The notes below the pieces were generated by a model. That model ran no database searches. It was not told the origin of the DNA and was given only the letters and a program-made list of their open reading frames with translations. A stretch of DNA of 64,000 bases from Archangium lansingense (GTDB taxonomy: Bacteria; Myxococcota; Myxococcia; Myxococcales; Myxococcaceae). Below are positions 39,232-48,392 of this stretch, piece after piece (within the stretch, counting starts at the first letter, position 1; every line of letters starts with the position of its first letter). The position numbers and the translations under genes were made by a program. The stretch covers positions 3,534,001 to 3,598,000 of the forward strand of contig NZ_JAPNKA010000001.1 in NCBI RefSeq assembly GCF_026626635.1, read 5' to 3'.

Positions 39232-39639
39232 TTAGTTTTCACAATTCAGGAGAGTGTTGTTGCCCAATCCGCCGTTGCAATCGTCGGTGCCTGGGCCGCC
39301 GTCCAGCAGATCCGTCCCATCTCCGCCTCTGAGGATGTCATCCCCTGGGCCTCCATTCAGCACATCATCGTTCCCATCTCCGTGCAGCGTGTCGACCCCT
39401 CTCCCGCCACAGAGGGTGTCCCTGCCGCCGTGGCCATCAATCACGTCATTTCCTTCAAGTCCTGCAATGACATCATCGGCCGACGTACCCTGCAAGATGT
39501 TGTTGCCGCTGGTCCCGACGATGGTGGCGACCCGACCTTGACACATGACTTGGTGGGCTTGGGCGGCGCCGGGTAGGCCCCCCAATGCCAGGGTAGAGAC
39601 CAACAATGCTGCGGCTGTCATCATTCTTACTCGTCGCAT
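39232..39639 (-). CDS. Small secreted RTX (haemolysin-type Ca-binding repeat) protein
   Basis: 135 residues. A signal peptide (AAALLVSTLALGGLPGAAQA) is followed by nonapeptide repeats GGxGxDxLx: GNDVIDGHGG, GRGVDTLHGDG, GGPGDDILRGGDGTDLLDGG. These bind calcium in a parallel beta-roll. No enzyme domain is present. One Cys pair near the end (DDCNGG ... LNCEN). The function may be a calcium-stabilised surface protein. Confidence 0.8.
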   Translation of the reverse strand: MRRVRMMTAAALLVSTLALGGLPGAAQAHQVMCQGRVATIVGTSGNNILQGTSADDVIAGLEGNDVIDGHGGRDTLCGGRGVDTLHGDGNDDVLNGGPGDDILRGGDGTDLLDGGPGTDDCNGGLGNNTLLNCEN

Positions 39640-40281
39640 GATGGTTTGCTCCTCTCGTTGTGTGACTGCTCCGACTGGCTGATATTCGGACCTGCAAGTG
39701 ACGGACCTGGGCTTTTCACCTCATGGAGAGAGAGGAGCGGTGTGCTGGAAGTGAGAGAGGCACCCATTCACTCGCCTGGCTCTCTGGAGGGCGCTCCAGC
39801 CCTGGCTTCGGATGAAGTGCTGTGAAGCGGCCACCTGCGGCTCGAGCTGCAAGAGCTCGGCTTCGGGCTGCGCGACCACGCCGTGGCGCGATCCCGGCGC
39901 GGGGCGAGGGCCCGGTGTCAGCACCCCGGCTCCTCCCGTCGTTCAGCCGAGGGGCAGTCCGGGCTGGGCCCCATCCGTCCAATGCTCAAGGCGCTCGAGG
40001 TCTGCATCTCCATCTGGAAACGCTGACGCCCTTCCGGCAGGTCCGGCAGCCGCTTCAGCGACAGGGAGAGATGGCTGACCGCCTACGTGTAAACGGTTGC
40101 TCAGCGTGCGGGCTGGAGCCCTCCGGGAAACAAAGCGCGTGAATGGGCATACATTGGCCATCACATCCATCGCACGGCTCCTCCTTCCGTCTGGAAGGCC
40201 AGGAGCAAAAGGTCGCACGGCCTCTCGGCGAGGCCAGCCTTCCGGGTCGGAACGCATCACACACCCCCGAGGAGATCCACC
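39640..40281. other. 640 bp without a recognised gene
   Basis: Contains several open frames of no recognisable kind, Arg-rich on the forward strand, and no clear repeat. GAGGAG lies just before the next start. I see nothing I can name. Confidence 0.5.
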
Positions 40282-40983
40282 ATGTTCTCATTGAAGACCC
40301 TGCTACACGGATTGATGGCGCGAAAGCTCACCCTGGCCGCGCTACTCGCGCTCGGTGCGCCGCTGGCCGCGCACGCCCAGCCGGCCCCGACCTGCGACGC
40401 GTCGGTGAAAGAGAAGGTGGTCAAGGCACTCGAAGGCAGCGACAAGATGAGCGAGGCCGAACAACTCAAACTCCAGGAAGCGGTGTATGAGAAGTTCAAG
40501 GAGTGCGGGAGCGCCGACGCCCAGAAGGTGCAGGCCAACGCTCCCTTCTTCATCGCGGCGCGTGAGTGTGGCGCGAAGGTGACGCAGTTGGGCAGCCTCT
40601 TCTTCGAGGAGATGCCTTGCTGCGGCTACGATCCGCAGCGCAGGACCTTCGCCTGCCCGGTGAAGATCAAGAATTCCTCCGGTTTTGGCGGAGCACCGTT
40701 GCCGGGCAGCCGCGAGCACGTTCTGCATTGCATCGCCGGCCCCTCGGGCACATTTCACCCGGTCGGTGAAGACAGCGTGCACCTGGCGAATTCGACGCTC
40801 ACTCCCACCTGGCAGTTCGCGGTCGTGGCCAACGCGGTCCACAACCTCCCCTTGGTGCAACCCATGAAAGGACAAGAGAGAAGGGCTCGGTCCATCCTGT
40901 CGTGGGAACTGCGTCCCACCAACTGCGAGTACCAGCCCATCTGGGGCAACGCGATCGACTACACTGTCCGGCTCGACCAGTAA
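40282..40983 (+). CDS. Secreted hypothetical protein
   Basis: 233 residues from ATG 40282 after GAGGAG. The signal peptide (KLTLAALLALGAPLAAHAQ) is followed by a short charged helix and a Cys-containing globular part (CCGYDPQRRTFACPVKI, LRPTNCEYQPIWG). Six or more cysteines suggest disulphides in the mature protein. I do not recognise the family. It is monocistronic. Confidence 0.75.
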   Translation: MFSLKTLLHGLMARKLTLAALLALGAPLAAHAQPAPTCDASVKEKVVKALEGSDKMSEAEQLKLQEAVYEKFKECGSADAQKVQANAPFFIAARECGAKVTQLGSLFFEEMPCCGYDPQRRTFACPVKIKNSSGFGGAPLPGSREHVLHCIAGPSGTFHPVGEDSVHLANSTLTPTWQFAVVANAVHNLPLVQPMKGQERRARSILSWELRPTNCEYQPIWGNAIDYTVRLDQ

Positions 40984-41111
40984 GCGCGGTATGATCTGCC
41001 CGCGCCGGACGGAGCCTCTCCGCCCGGCGTGGGCAGCACTTCAACAGCCCGGCCGTGACGCTCCCCCCTGCCGAGCAACTCGCTCTCGACGCGGAGCCTG
41101 AAAGGGGGTCA

Positions 41112-41232
41112 GAGAATTCGAGTGAAGCGACCCGGCACGACACGCGGCGGAAAAGAGAAGAGCGGAAAGCTGGCCGAGAAATCCCCGCGCATCCACCGTG
41201 CCGCCGCCTCTCGGAACGCCGCGACCCTTCCA
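41112..41232 (-). pseudogene. C-terminal end of a RAYT-type transposase
   Basis: The reverse strand contains AAFREAAARWMRGDF followed by SASFPLFSFPPR. The first part is the same sequence, inverted, as the end of the transposase remnant at 58465-58899. Nothing upstream is present. Confidence 0.55.
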
Positions 41233-41350
41233 CCCTCAACACAGCTCCTCTTCCTCATATGCTCCGTTTGGCGGTTGTTCTACTCTCCGCCCGAGAGGGG
41301 TCACTGAGCGAGGAGAGAATGAAGAACGTGTTTCTGGGAGGCGGGATTCG

Positions 41351-41593
41351 ATGATCGACGTTTTGATGCCCCAACTTGGCGAGGATGTCGCTGAGGGGAC
41401 TGTAGACAAGTGGCTCGTGCGTGAGGGTGACCTTGTGACGAGGGAGCAGCCTCTGGTCGAGGTGGCCACCGACAAAGCCGACACCGAGATCCCGGCGCCC
41501 GCAGCGGGGCGGGTGATAGAGATCTGCGCCGCCGAGGGCGCGGTGGTCCCGACGGAAGGCCTTCTGTGCAGGTTGGATGAGACGGCGAGCTAA
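41351..41593 (+). CDS. Stand-alone lipoyl/biotinyl-carrier domain protein
   Basis: 80 residues from ATG 41351 after GGAGG. It is a single lipoyl domain: VLMPQLGEDVAEGTVDKW, and the lipoylation turn EVATDKADTEIPAP with the target Lys in TDKAD. Free-standing lipoyl domains exist, but E2 subunits of keto-acid dehydrogenases begin the same way. The downstream DNA holds no E2 catalytic domain, so it is either a genuine small carrier or the amputated head of an E2 gene. Confidence 0.7.
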   Translation: MIDVLMPQLGEDVAEGTVDKWLVREGDLVTREQPLVEVATDKADTEIPAPAAGRVIEICAAEGAVVPTEGLLCRLDETAS

Positions 41594-41702
41594 GCAGGTC
41601 ACCAGAAGTTCTGAGAGACATTCCGGTCGCATGCACAGCTTCTGGCGCATGCAACCGGCCAGGAGCGGCCGAAAGGTGTTGGAGTTCTCGCCGGATGCCG
41701 CC

Positions 41703-41733
41703 GGCGGCGGGTTCGATTCCCGCCGCCTCCAAC
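41703..41733 (+). other. tRNA/tmRNA 3'-end fragment
   Basis: GCGGG-TTCGATT-CCCGC (41707-41723) is a perfect T arm, followed by CGCCTCCA as acceptor 3' strand. Almost the same sequence, on the other strand and with a CCA end, occurs at 53443-53475. No upstream cloverleaf is seen. Its form resembles an ssrA 3' end used as an integration site. Confidence 0.6.
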
Positions 41734-41883
41734 AACTGGGAGTAGACGTTCTACCCGTCCACGGCTCCAGGACCGCGCGGGTCACCCAGGTCCTCGAGCG
41801 CCTTGGGCGAGGAGAGCACCGTCACGGGCCCAGCCGGAGGCTCGGGGCCCCCTGTCGCGAGGCGGATCCAGAGGGTGCTGGAA

Positions 41884-42693
41884 ATGCCTCCTGGAACTTC
41901 CACGGGGGCACGGCACGTGGTCAATGACAGGTACCGGTTGTTGACAGCCCTGGCCTCGGGAGGAATGGCGGAATTCTTCCTGGGGGTGGCGCGTGGCGCG
42001 GAGGGCTTCTCGCGCAAGGTGGCCATCAAGCGCATGCTGCCGCAGCTGGCGCAGAACCCGCTCATCGCCCAGATGTTCCTGGCCGAGGCCCGGCTGGCCA
42101 CGCACCTGCAACACCAGAACATCGCCACCGTGTACGACGTGGGCCAGGGCCCCGAGGGCCTCTTCCTCGTCATGGAGCTGGTGGAGGGTTGGGACCTGGG
42201 CGTCCTGCTGCGCCACGCTCAGGCGCGGGGCGTCCGGTTTCCTCCCCACCTGGTGGCCTTCATCGCCACGCAGGTGCTGGCGGGCCTGGCCCATGCCTAC
42301 CGCCGCCGGGGAGACGGGCGCCAGGTGGTGGCCGCCCACCGGCTCCGAGACCTGCTCAAGCAGTCCGTCATCACGGGCCTGATTGAAAACCTGCGCCATT
42401 ACGAAAAGCTGCTTCAGCAACAGCTCGACATCCAGGGGACGAGTATCTTCGAGCTCAACATCCGAGCGAATGATTGGAGGGTGTCACAACATGGGCCGCT
42501 CCTCCTGTTGTTCCAGGTGGTTTTCGCTCTGGCAATCGGCGGAATCCTGGCCTTCGTGCTGGCCCTTGTGCAGCCCGCAGAGGAAAAGCTGAACTACGCA
42601 CTCATCTACGTGGGGGTCTGCGTGTTCCTCTTCCTGCTCAACTTCGCTGGTGGACGAATGGTCGGGCGGTTCCGGATTCCCATGGAAAAGTAA
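41884..42693 (+). CDS. Chimeric gene: Ser/Thr kinase N-lobe joined to an unrelated membrane C-terminus
   Basis: 269 residues from ATG 41884 (a TTG at 41803 is also in frame). The first part is a Hanks-type kinase N-lobe: YRLLTALASGGMAEFFLG, VAIKRMLP (catalytic Lys), MELVEGWDLG. It stops at VVAAHR, just where the HRD catalytic loop should follow. From LRDLLKQSVITGL the sequence is unrelated and contains two membrane helices (LLLLFQVVFALAIGGILAFVL, ALIYVGVCVFLFLLNFAGG). The kinase cannot be active. The junction is at about 42340. Either a fusion by deletion or a pseudogene. Confidence 0.7.
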   Translation: MPPGTSTGARHVVNDRYRLLTALASGGMAEFFLGVARGAEGFSRKVAIKRMLPQLAQNPLIAQMFLAEARLATHLQHQNIATVYDVGQGPEGLFLVMELVEGWDLGVLLRHAQARGVRFPPHLVAFIATQVLAGLAHAYRRRGDGRQVVAAHRLRDLLKQSVITGLIENLRHYEKLLQQQLDIQGTSIFELNIRANDWRVSQHGPLLLLFQVVFALAIGGILAFVLALVQPAEEKLNYALIYVGVCVFLFLLNFAGGRMVGRFRIPMEK

Positions 42694-42756
42694 GTCACAG
42701 TCGCGGTTTCGGGACTCCATGAAGATGTAGACCCCCTCGATCCAAGGAGCCCCCCC

Positions 42757-43191
42757 ATGTCCTTCCGACTCCCCACTGCGAGCGTGCTCGCCCTCGCCAG
42801 TGCCCTCATCGGTGTGGCCGGCACCGCTCGGGCCCAGACGTCCGACCCACCCGCGCGCCAGGTGCCCCAGCACCTCACCCGATCTTGCGGTGGTTTCGCA
42901 GGCTTCGCATGTCCCAAGGGACAGCTCTGCCTCGACGATCCCAGTGATGACTGCGATCCGGACCGAGGTGGCGCCGACTGCATCGGTATCTGCGTGAAGA
43001 AGAGCGACTGCCGACAGCCCCCAGCCTGCAATTACAACAATCCGCGCAGACGCTATGTCGCCAAGAGCCCCGAGCAGTGCGCGGCCATCCGGTTCATCTG
43101 CCAGCCGGGCTTCCAGGCGTTCTTCGATGACTGCGGCTGCGGCTGCGAGCTCGTGCGCGAACAGCAGGAGCAAGGTGCCCCACCGAAGTGA
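42757..43191 (+). CDS. Cysteine-rich secreted protein
   Basis: 144 residues after AAGGAG. The signal peptide (VLALASALIGVAGTARAQ) is followed by two Cys-rich modules: CGGFAGFACPKGQLCLDDPS ... CIGICV and CNYNNPRRRYVAKSPEQCAA ... CGCGCE. The first module has the spacing of small Kazal-like or antistasin-like domains common in myxobacterial secreted proteins. No enzyme motif. Probably a disulphide-rich extracellular protein. Confidence 0.75.
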   Translation: MSFRLPTASVLALASALIGVAGTARAQTSDPPARQVPQHLTRSCGGFAGFACPKGQLCLDDPSDDCDPDRGGADCIGICVKKSDCRQPPACNYNNPRRRYVAKSPEQCAAIRFICQPGFQAFFDDCGCGCELVREQQEQGAPPK

Positions 43192-43245
43192 ACCGGCCCA
43201 GCCCTCACGAGGCCCGCGCGCGGCGCCCCCTTGGGGCGCTCCCGC

Positions 43246-43292
43246 TCGCGCAGTCCCCTTGGGGTACACGCCTGCCCAGGCCGCCCTCCCAG
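43246..43292 (-). mobile_element. Short IS91-type remnant
   Basis: CCCCTTGGGGTACACGCCTG and the following CCCAG ... CC match the part of the IS91-type remnants at 17279-17310 and 30957-30985. Only about 45 bp. Confidence 0.4.
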
Positions 43293-43331
43293 GAGGGGAC
43301 CCCCCTCGACGGGGGGCCCCCGGTCAGCGGA

Positions 43332-44818
43332 CTACGGCGCGGGCGGCGGCGTAGGCGGTGCGGGTGGCTGTGACAGCGGGACGCCCGCGAACTTCAGCAG
43401 GTCCAGGATGTTGAACTCCCCCTTCTCGTTGGCGAGCTCCGGCCTCCAGTTCGGGTTGGCGTTGAGGAAGGACTGCCGGTCGCCCTGGAGCATGCCGATG
43501 AAGACCTCCGCCACGATGCGCGCGCCCACGGGGCCGAGCTTCTCTCCCTTGCTGAACACATCCGCCTCGCGAAGCATGTAGAACCAGGGCGGGGTGGAGC
43601 GCTCGAAGCCCACCTTGAACTTACGCAGATCCTCGAGGTGATCGTCCTTGAGGATCTTGACGCGCAGCCGTTGGGCCATGGCCTGGCCCGAGGGCAGGCC
43701 GAGGGCCAGACCTCGCAGCAGGTTGCGCGCCGCGAGTGAGGCCGGGAGGCTCCCGCGGGCTGCACGCCCGGTGCCCCTCCCGGCATCGTGAAGAGTGGGC
43801 TCGATAGCAGGGTGTCGATCTTCTTGCTGAGCTGGGGTTTGGCGTTGTTGGGGTTGGGCAGGGGAGGATCCATGATGAAGAAGTTCTCCCACTCCACGAA
43901 CCGCCGCCGGGCGCGCTTGCCTCCGCGCAGGTCATTCGGGTCCTCGGGCGTCCCCGTGGGGGGATTGCCGAAGAAGCCCGCGGCGAAGCCTCCGCCCTGG
44001 GGGCCGTTGAGCCTGTAGCCCGGGCGCACCTGGCTGTGCCCGAAACGGTAGGCCGCCACCGAGAACTCCACCGGGATGAAAGGCTCGTGCCTCCATTGGA
44101 AGAGCCGGTCATTGGGGTGCAAGCGCAGCACGTCCTTCACGACCGACTCCCCGACGATCTTCGGAAGGAATTCGTGGACGATGATCCACTGGTAGTGCCA
44201 GCGCACCATCCGCTGGGCCTGCTCGAAGATCTGCGATTCTTCGATTTCCTCTTGGCGCAGGTGGTCGACGATCGCGTTGTGGAACTTCAGGAACGCGACG
44301 TGGAGCTGCGAGACGATGACATTCTCGTCATTGCGCGGATCCGAGATGAGCGCGGTCTGCTGGCTGTTGCGAGGCATGTCGTCCTGCGAGCCCGGCCCAT
44401 CCAGCTTCTCGACGAGGAGCTTCGCCGGGTCATTGACGTCGTAGAGGTGGCGTGAGGCCCGCGGGCCAGAGCCATACACGTTGTCCAGCTCGAGCGCTGG
44501 CGTGCGGAAGTTCTCGATGGCCTCCGGGTCGTTCTGCCGCTCCAGGATGGAGGTCGGGTCGAACGTCAGGTCATGATCGACGAACTGCCCGAAGAACGTA
44601 AAACCCGCGGGGATGGTCTCGTTGTCCACATTGGTGGCGGGATCACTGCCGTCCATCGGTCCGCCAACGGCGCCAAGCTCGAGGAGCTTGTCGCGAATCA
44701 CCGGGTTGTCTGGCGCGAAGGCCGGCAGCCCCTGGAAAAGCCGCCCGAAGCGCCCCCGAGAGTGAAACTGCGATTGGGGAGGATTGATACCGCGTAGGTG
44801 GGTCTCACCATGCAACAT
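43332..44818 (-). pseudogene. Animal-type haem peroxidase with one frameshift
   Basis: From ATG 44818 (AGGAG eight bases upstream) the frame runs through FGQFVDHDLTFDP (distal His region), NVIVSQLHVAFLKFHNAIVD, and RFGHSQVRPGY (proximal His region) of the myeloperoxidase-like family. At about 43755 the frame shifts by one base in a G-rich run. The rest (NLLRGLALGLPSGQAMAQRL, ADVFSKGEKLGPVGARIVAE) is in another frame to 43332. The haem-binding part lies before the shift, but the fold would be incomplete. A sequencing error is possible. Upstream AT-rich region probably holds its promoter. Confidence 0.7.
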
Positions 44819-44974
44819 CGTGGCTGCTCCTGGGTACGAGACGCCGTGTCCTGCTCAGGAGGCGCGTGGCCTGCGTCCCGGTCATTGAGGTTCCGCCTCC
44901 GACCGCCAAGGTAGGAAGGAGGGGAACGGGCCGTAACGGACCATAGGGCAATAGGGAGCCAGCCGCGGAGCAGT

Positions 44975-45319
44975 TCAGCGTCCTGCGGCCAACAGGACGC
45001 GCACGCCTCGCCTCGCCTTGTCCTTCACCGCGACATCATAGATGCCCTGGGGAAGCGAGAAGGTGACGTGGCGTCCGGCGGATGACGTCGGAGAGAGCAC
45101 CTGGCCGTTGGCGCTCAGCTCGATGGTCCGGTCCCTGGGCACGACGAGATGCAAGGACGCACGGCCGAAGTAGGCATAGACGACACTGACTCCCCGGCGA
45201 TCAACAGAAGAGCACATGCGGAGAGGAGCTTTACTTTGAGGGATATGTTCGAACCCTACCCGAGCCCGGACGCCACAAGCCATCTCCTGGGCCCAAGACT
45301 CCCCGGGTGCGGAAGCCAC
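44975..45319 (-). CDS. Fragment-like hypothetical protein
   Basis: The C-terminal ~70 residues (YAYFGRASLHLVVPRDRTIE, then VTFSLPQGIYDVAVKD) look like a beta-sandwich end of a larger protein. The N-terminal part has no domain character, and no ribosome binding site precedes a start. Probably the end of a lost gene. I do not recognise it. Confidence 0.35.
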   Translation of the reverse strand: MASAPGESWAQEMACGVRARVGFEHIPQSKAPLRMCSSVDRRGVSVVYAYFGRASLHLVVPRDRTIELSANGQVLSPTSSAGRHVTFSLPQGIYDVAVKDKARRGVRVLLAAGR

Positions 45320-45371
45320 ACGCCTCCGCGCCCGGGGGTTCTCACCTGGGGCTCTTCAACCCCGGCACCAC

Positions 45372-46013
45372 TCAGAAGGTGACGATGCTGGGAGACTGCG
45401 CCACCTGGCCGAAGAAGCCAGGGTAGGTGGCGACGAAGTTGTTTCCCGTCAGGATCGGGTACGGCCAGGAAATGGTAGCGGGATCCTCCGTGATCGAGTT
45501 CCCGGTGAAGGAACCCGATACCTCGAGGTTGCCGGCGTTAAGGGTGAGTCCGTACAGGGTGATCACTCCCGGCATTCCGGCCCCACCATTCGACGGAACG
45601 TAGCTCGACTGCAGACCCGCCAACCGCAGGGTGCTCAACGTGCTCGGGTCCAGACGGTGGATGCGGGCGCGACCCCAGGTACCGTAACCCCGGATGTACT
45701 CTCCGTAGGTCCAGGCCGCCGCGAGCCCATCGGCATTCACGGCGATCGCGACCTCCGGCGTGTTCTTCGAGGTCCCCAGTTCGACGGACCGGGGCGTCAG
45801 CGTGCAGGTGGCGGACGAGACCACCTCGCTCTGGACGGTGACCCTGTAGAGGATCTGCCAGGGAGCATACGGATCAGCGCCCTGCAGAACCTTGAGCGAA
45901 TAAGCGCAGCCCTGCCAGTCGGCCCTCGCCTCCTTGACGACGGGCAGCTGGGCCTGAGCCGATGAACCCACCAACGCGACAATTCCAATGACAATCGTTC
46001 CAAACAGACGCAT
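45372..46013 (-). CDS. Secreted hypothetical protein
   Basis: 213 residues with a signal peptide (MRLFGTIVIGIVALVGSSAQ, then AQ). The mature part is beta-rich, with one Cys pair (WQGCAYSL ... SATCTLTPRS) and repeated short hydrophobic strands. No known motif. GAGGAGGG lies upstream of the start. Secreted; function unknown. Confidence 0.7.
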   Translation of the reverse strand: MRLFGTIVIGIVALVGSSAQAQLPVVKEARADWQGCAYSLKVLQGADPYAPWQILYRVTVQSEVVSSATCTLTPRSVELGTSKNTPEVAIAVNADGLAAAWTYGEYIRGYGTWGRARIHRLDPSTLSTLRLAGLQSSYVPSNGGAGMPGVITLYGLTLNAGNLEVSGSFTGNSITEDPATISWPYPILTGNNFVATYPGFFGQVAQSPSIVTF

Positions 46014-46195
46014 GAGTGCGCCCTCCTCTGGGGTAGAGGGCCGCAGACTCTAGGGGATTCGAAGCAAGAAGCGCACAGACTTTACTTCAGTACGGAGGAA
46101 CCCGTATCCACCCCAAGCACTTGTCTCCACACATCAAGCTTCTCAGGGGAAGAAAGGGTGAGCTGCTCACCCGGAAAGTTTGCGCCATCACCTTT

Positions 46196-46219
46196 CAGTA
46201 CGCCACCACTGGCGTACTG
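46196..46219. repeat. Perfect palindrome at the end of a RAYT remnant
   Basis: CAGTACGCCA and TGGCGTACTG pair perfectly around CCAC. It sits right at the truncated end of the transposase fragment, as REP/IS200-type palindromes do. It may be the recognition hairpin of that transposase. Confidence 0.55.
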
Positions 46220-46221
46220 GT

Positions 46222-46525
46222 TTTCCCTCATCTCCAATCAACCAACATCCCCACCTTCCTAGACATGTTGGCGCGCAGGTATTGCATGAAGCCGGCGAGC
46301 GCGGCCCCCCGCACCCCACACCAGCAGGTGGAAGTGATTGGAAGCGAAGGTGAAGGCGTGCAGCCGCACGTTGCCGGCGCTCTGCTGGACGGCTCGCGCC
46401 AGCACCCCACCCACCACCTCGTTTACCTCCGCGCTGGGGCGCAGCAGCCGTCCCTGGAAGCACCTGGACGTAACGAAGTAATAGCCCTCCTCTTGGAACA
46501 TCCTCAGCGGCCAGCCCATCCCCAT
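46222..46525 (-). pseudogene. REP-associated tyrosine transposase (RAYT), N-terminal part, frameshifted
   Basis: Reads YYFVTSRCFQGRLLRPS, then LHAFTFASNHFHLLVWG, with the HFH of the Y1/HUH transposase. After a frameshift it continues AGFMQYLRANMSRKVG. The catalytic Tyr region and C-terminus are missing. A perfect palindrome lies at its truncated end. Confidence 0.65.
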
Positions 46526-46634
46526 CCCCTACGAGCGAGTCGCCAGGCCCAATGCACCCGGCGAGCCAGCTTCAAGTCCTTGGAAAGACTTGGCGACTCG
46601 TAGGGATACCCGAGATCGCCGTGGGCGCATCAGG

Positions 46635-47426
46635 TCACACGCTGCGAATGGTCCCGCCGTCGACGCGCAACACCGCACCGGTCACATACGCCGCGCGAGG
46701 GCTCGCCAGGAACACCACCGCATTCGCCACTTCTTCCGGCCGGCCCAGACGACCCACGTCGTTGGGAATGAATTCACGAACGGCGGCGCGCTCGAGCTCG
46801 TCCCACTGCGTGCCCCAACCGTGCGCTTCGGCCACCTGCCGCATGAAGCCCTCGATCGCTGGCACCCGAATCGCCCCGGGAGCGACCGCGTTCGACGTCA
46901 CGCCACTTCCCGCGAGCTCACGCGAGAGAGAGACCGCGAGGTTGTGCCGGGCCGCGAGCGTCGCGTTGTAGTGTGGCTGCGTCGGCGCCGGCTGTGTTGC
47001 GAGTCCACCACCGATGGTGATGACCCGGCCCCAACCACGCGCTCGCATTCCGGGAACGAAGTGCCGAATCATCCGCACGCCGGAGATCACGTTCTGCTGC
47101 CACACGTCGGCCCACTGCTCCGGCGTTGCCTTCAGCCATCCCACATGTGCGTAGCCGCCGGCGTTGTTCACCAGGATGTCGATATCCCCCTCCACCGCCG
47201 CGCGCACCGCATCGGCCCCCGCGTCAGTGGAAAGGTCTCCGAGGGCCATCTCCGCGCGTCCACCAGCGGCGCCGATGGCCTCGACCACCTGTCTGGCCCG
47301 TGTCGCGTCGCGGCCGTGCACTATGACCGTCACACCCTCCGCCGCCAGTTGCTTCGCGATGGCTTCGCCGAGCCCAGAAGTGGAGCCCGTCACCAATGCC
47401 CGTTTCCCCTGAAGTTCCATGTTCAT
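46635..47426 (-). CDS. SDR-family oxidoreductase (divergent from LysR)
   Basis: About 263 residues from ATG 47426 (a GTG at 47450 is also possible). SDR motifs: TGSTSGLG, NNAGG, the Ser strand ITIGGG, YNATLAARH and VDGGTI at the end. The active-site Tyr is in PHYNATLAA, but the residue four further on is Ala, not Lys (Y-x-x-x-A); that is an unusual active site. It is divergent from a LysR regulator 78 bp away, a common arrangement for autoregulated SDR genes. Confidence 0.75.
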   Translation of the reverse strand: MNMELQGKRALVTGSTSGLGEAIAKQLAAEGVTVIVHGRDATRARQVVEAIGAAGGRAEMALGDLSTDAGADAVRAAVEGDIDILVNNAGGYAHVGWLKATPEQWADVWQQNVISGVRMIRHFVPGMRARGWGRVITIGGGLATQPAPTQPHYNATLAARHNLAVSLSRELAGSGVTSNAVAPGAIRVPAIEGFMRQVAEAHGWGTQWDELERAAVREFIPNDVGRLGRPEEVANAVVFLASPRAAYVTGAVLRVDGGTIRSV

Positions 47427-47472
47427 GAGCGCTGAATTTGCGTCCGGCACGTCGGATCCGGAAGATGCACGT

Positions 47473-47493
47473 CACGAATGACTGCCTTTCGTG
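47473..47493. promoter_or_regulatory. Candidate LysR operator
   Basis: CACGAA-N9-TTCGTG dyad in the 78-bp gap between the divergent SDR and LysR genes. Dyads of this kind are usual LysR sites, but this is a short pattern found by eye. Confidence 0.45.
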
Positions 47494-47504
47494 AGAACGA
47501 ATGA

Positions 47505-48392
47505 ATGCGCGGACCCGAATTCGCTGACCTTTCGGCCTTCGAGGCCGTCGCAACGCACCGGAGTTTCGCGCGCGCCGCGCAGGAACTCCGCACCACGGCC
47601 CCGGTCCTCAGCGTCACCGTTCGCCGACTCGAGACGCGCTTGGGCGTCCGGCTCCTCAACCGCACCACGCGGAGCGTGAGTCCGACCGAAGCCGGCCTCC
47701 ATCTGCTCCAGCGACTGAGGCCGGCGCTGCGCGAGCTCGATGCGGCAGTGCTCGTCGTCGAAGACTTCCGCGACCGGCCGGTAGGCACGGTGAAGATCAA
47801 CTCCGCACACTCGGCGGCGGTGTCGTTGATTGCACCGGTGCTCGGCGAATTCTTCGACTGCCATCCCGAAGTGAAGGTCGAGCTGAGCGTGAACTCCTCG
47901 ACGGTCGACCTCGCTGGCGGCGGTTACGACCTCGGCGTGCGGCTCGGGGAGCGCCTCGAGAAGGACATGGTCGCGCTCAGGCTCGGCGGCCGCCGGCAGG
48001 TCTACGTCGTCGCATCACCGAAGTACCTCCGGGCGCGCGGCACGCCGCAGACCCCGTTCGAGCTCAAGCATCACCGCTGCATCGGCACCCGGCGCCCCGA
48101 TGGCATCGCCACCCGTTGGGAATTCGAGCGGCGCGGCAAGAGCGTGAGCCTGCCCGTCGACGGCACGTTGGTGGTCGACAACCTTGCCGTCCAATTGCGC
48201 GCCGCGCAAGACGGAGCAGGTCTCGCGTACACCATCGACGACTCGGTCGAGCCGCTCCTCGTGAAGGGCAAGCTGGTGCGGGTGCTGGAATCGTGGTCGC
48301 CGCGGTTCGATGGCTTCTACCTCACCTATCCCAGCCGCCGCCAGCTCACTGGAGCGGTGCGCTCCTTCATCGACTTCATGACCCGCCGTTGA
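47505..48392 (+). CDS. LysR-family transcriptional regulator
   Basis: 295 residues, full length. HTH at the N-terminus (FADLSAFEAVATHRSFARAA, then LSVTVRRLETRLGVRLLNRT). The substrate-binding domain follows to the end, with DLGVRLGERLEKD and YVVASPKYL typical of the CrgA-like group. It should regulate the divergent SDR gene and itself. ATG 47505 fits the family start. Confidence 0.9.
   Translation: MRGPEFADLSAFEAVATHRSFARAAQELRTTAPVLSVTVRRLETRLGVRLLNRTTRSVSPTEAGLHLLQRLRPALRELDAAVLVVEDFRDRPVGTVKINSAHSAAVSLIAPVLGEFFDCHPEVKVELSVNSSTVDLAGGGYDLGVRLGERLEKDMVALRLGGRRQVYVVASPKYLRARGTPQTPFELKHHRCIGTRRPDGIATRWEFERRGKSVSLPVDGTLVVDNLAVQLRAAQDGAGLAYTIDDSVEPLLVKGKLVRVLESWSPRFDGFYLTYPSRRQLTGAVRSFIDFMTRR

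Noticed and set aside
39640..40281. Arg-rich forward frame as a gene
   Set aside because: No domain, no start with ribosome binding site, composition like non-coding high-GC DNA.
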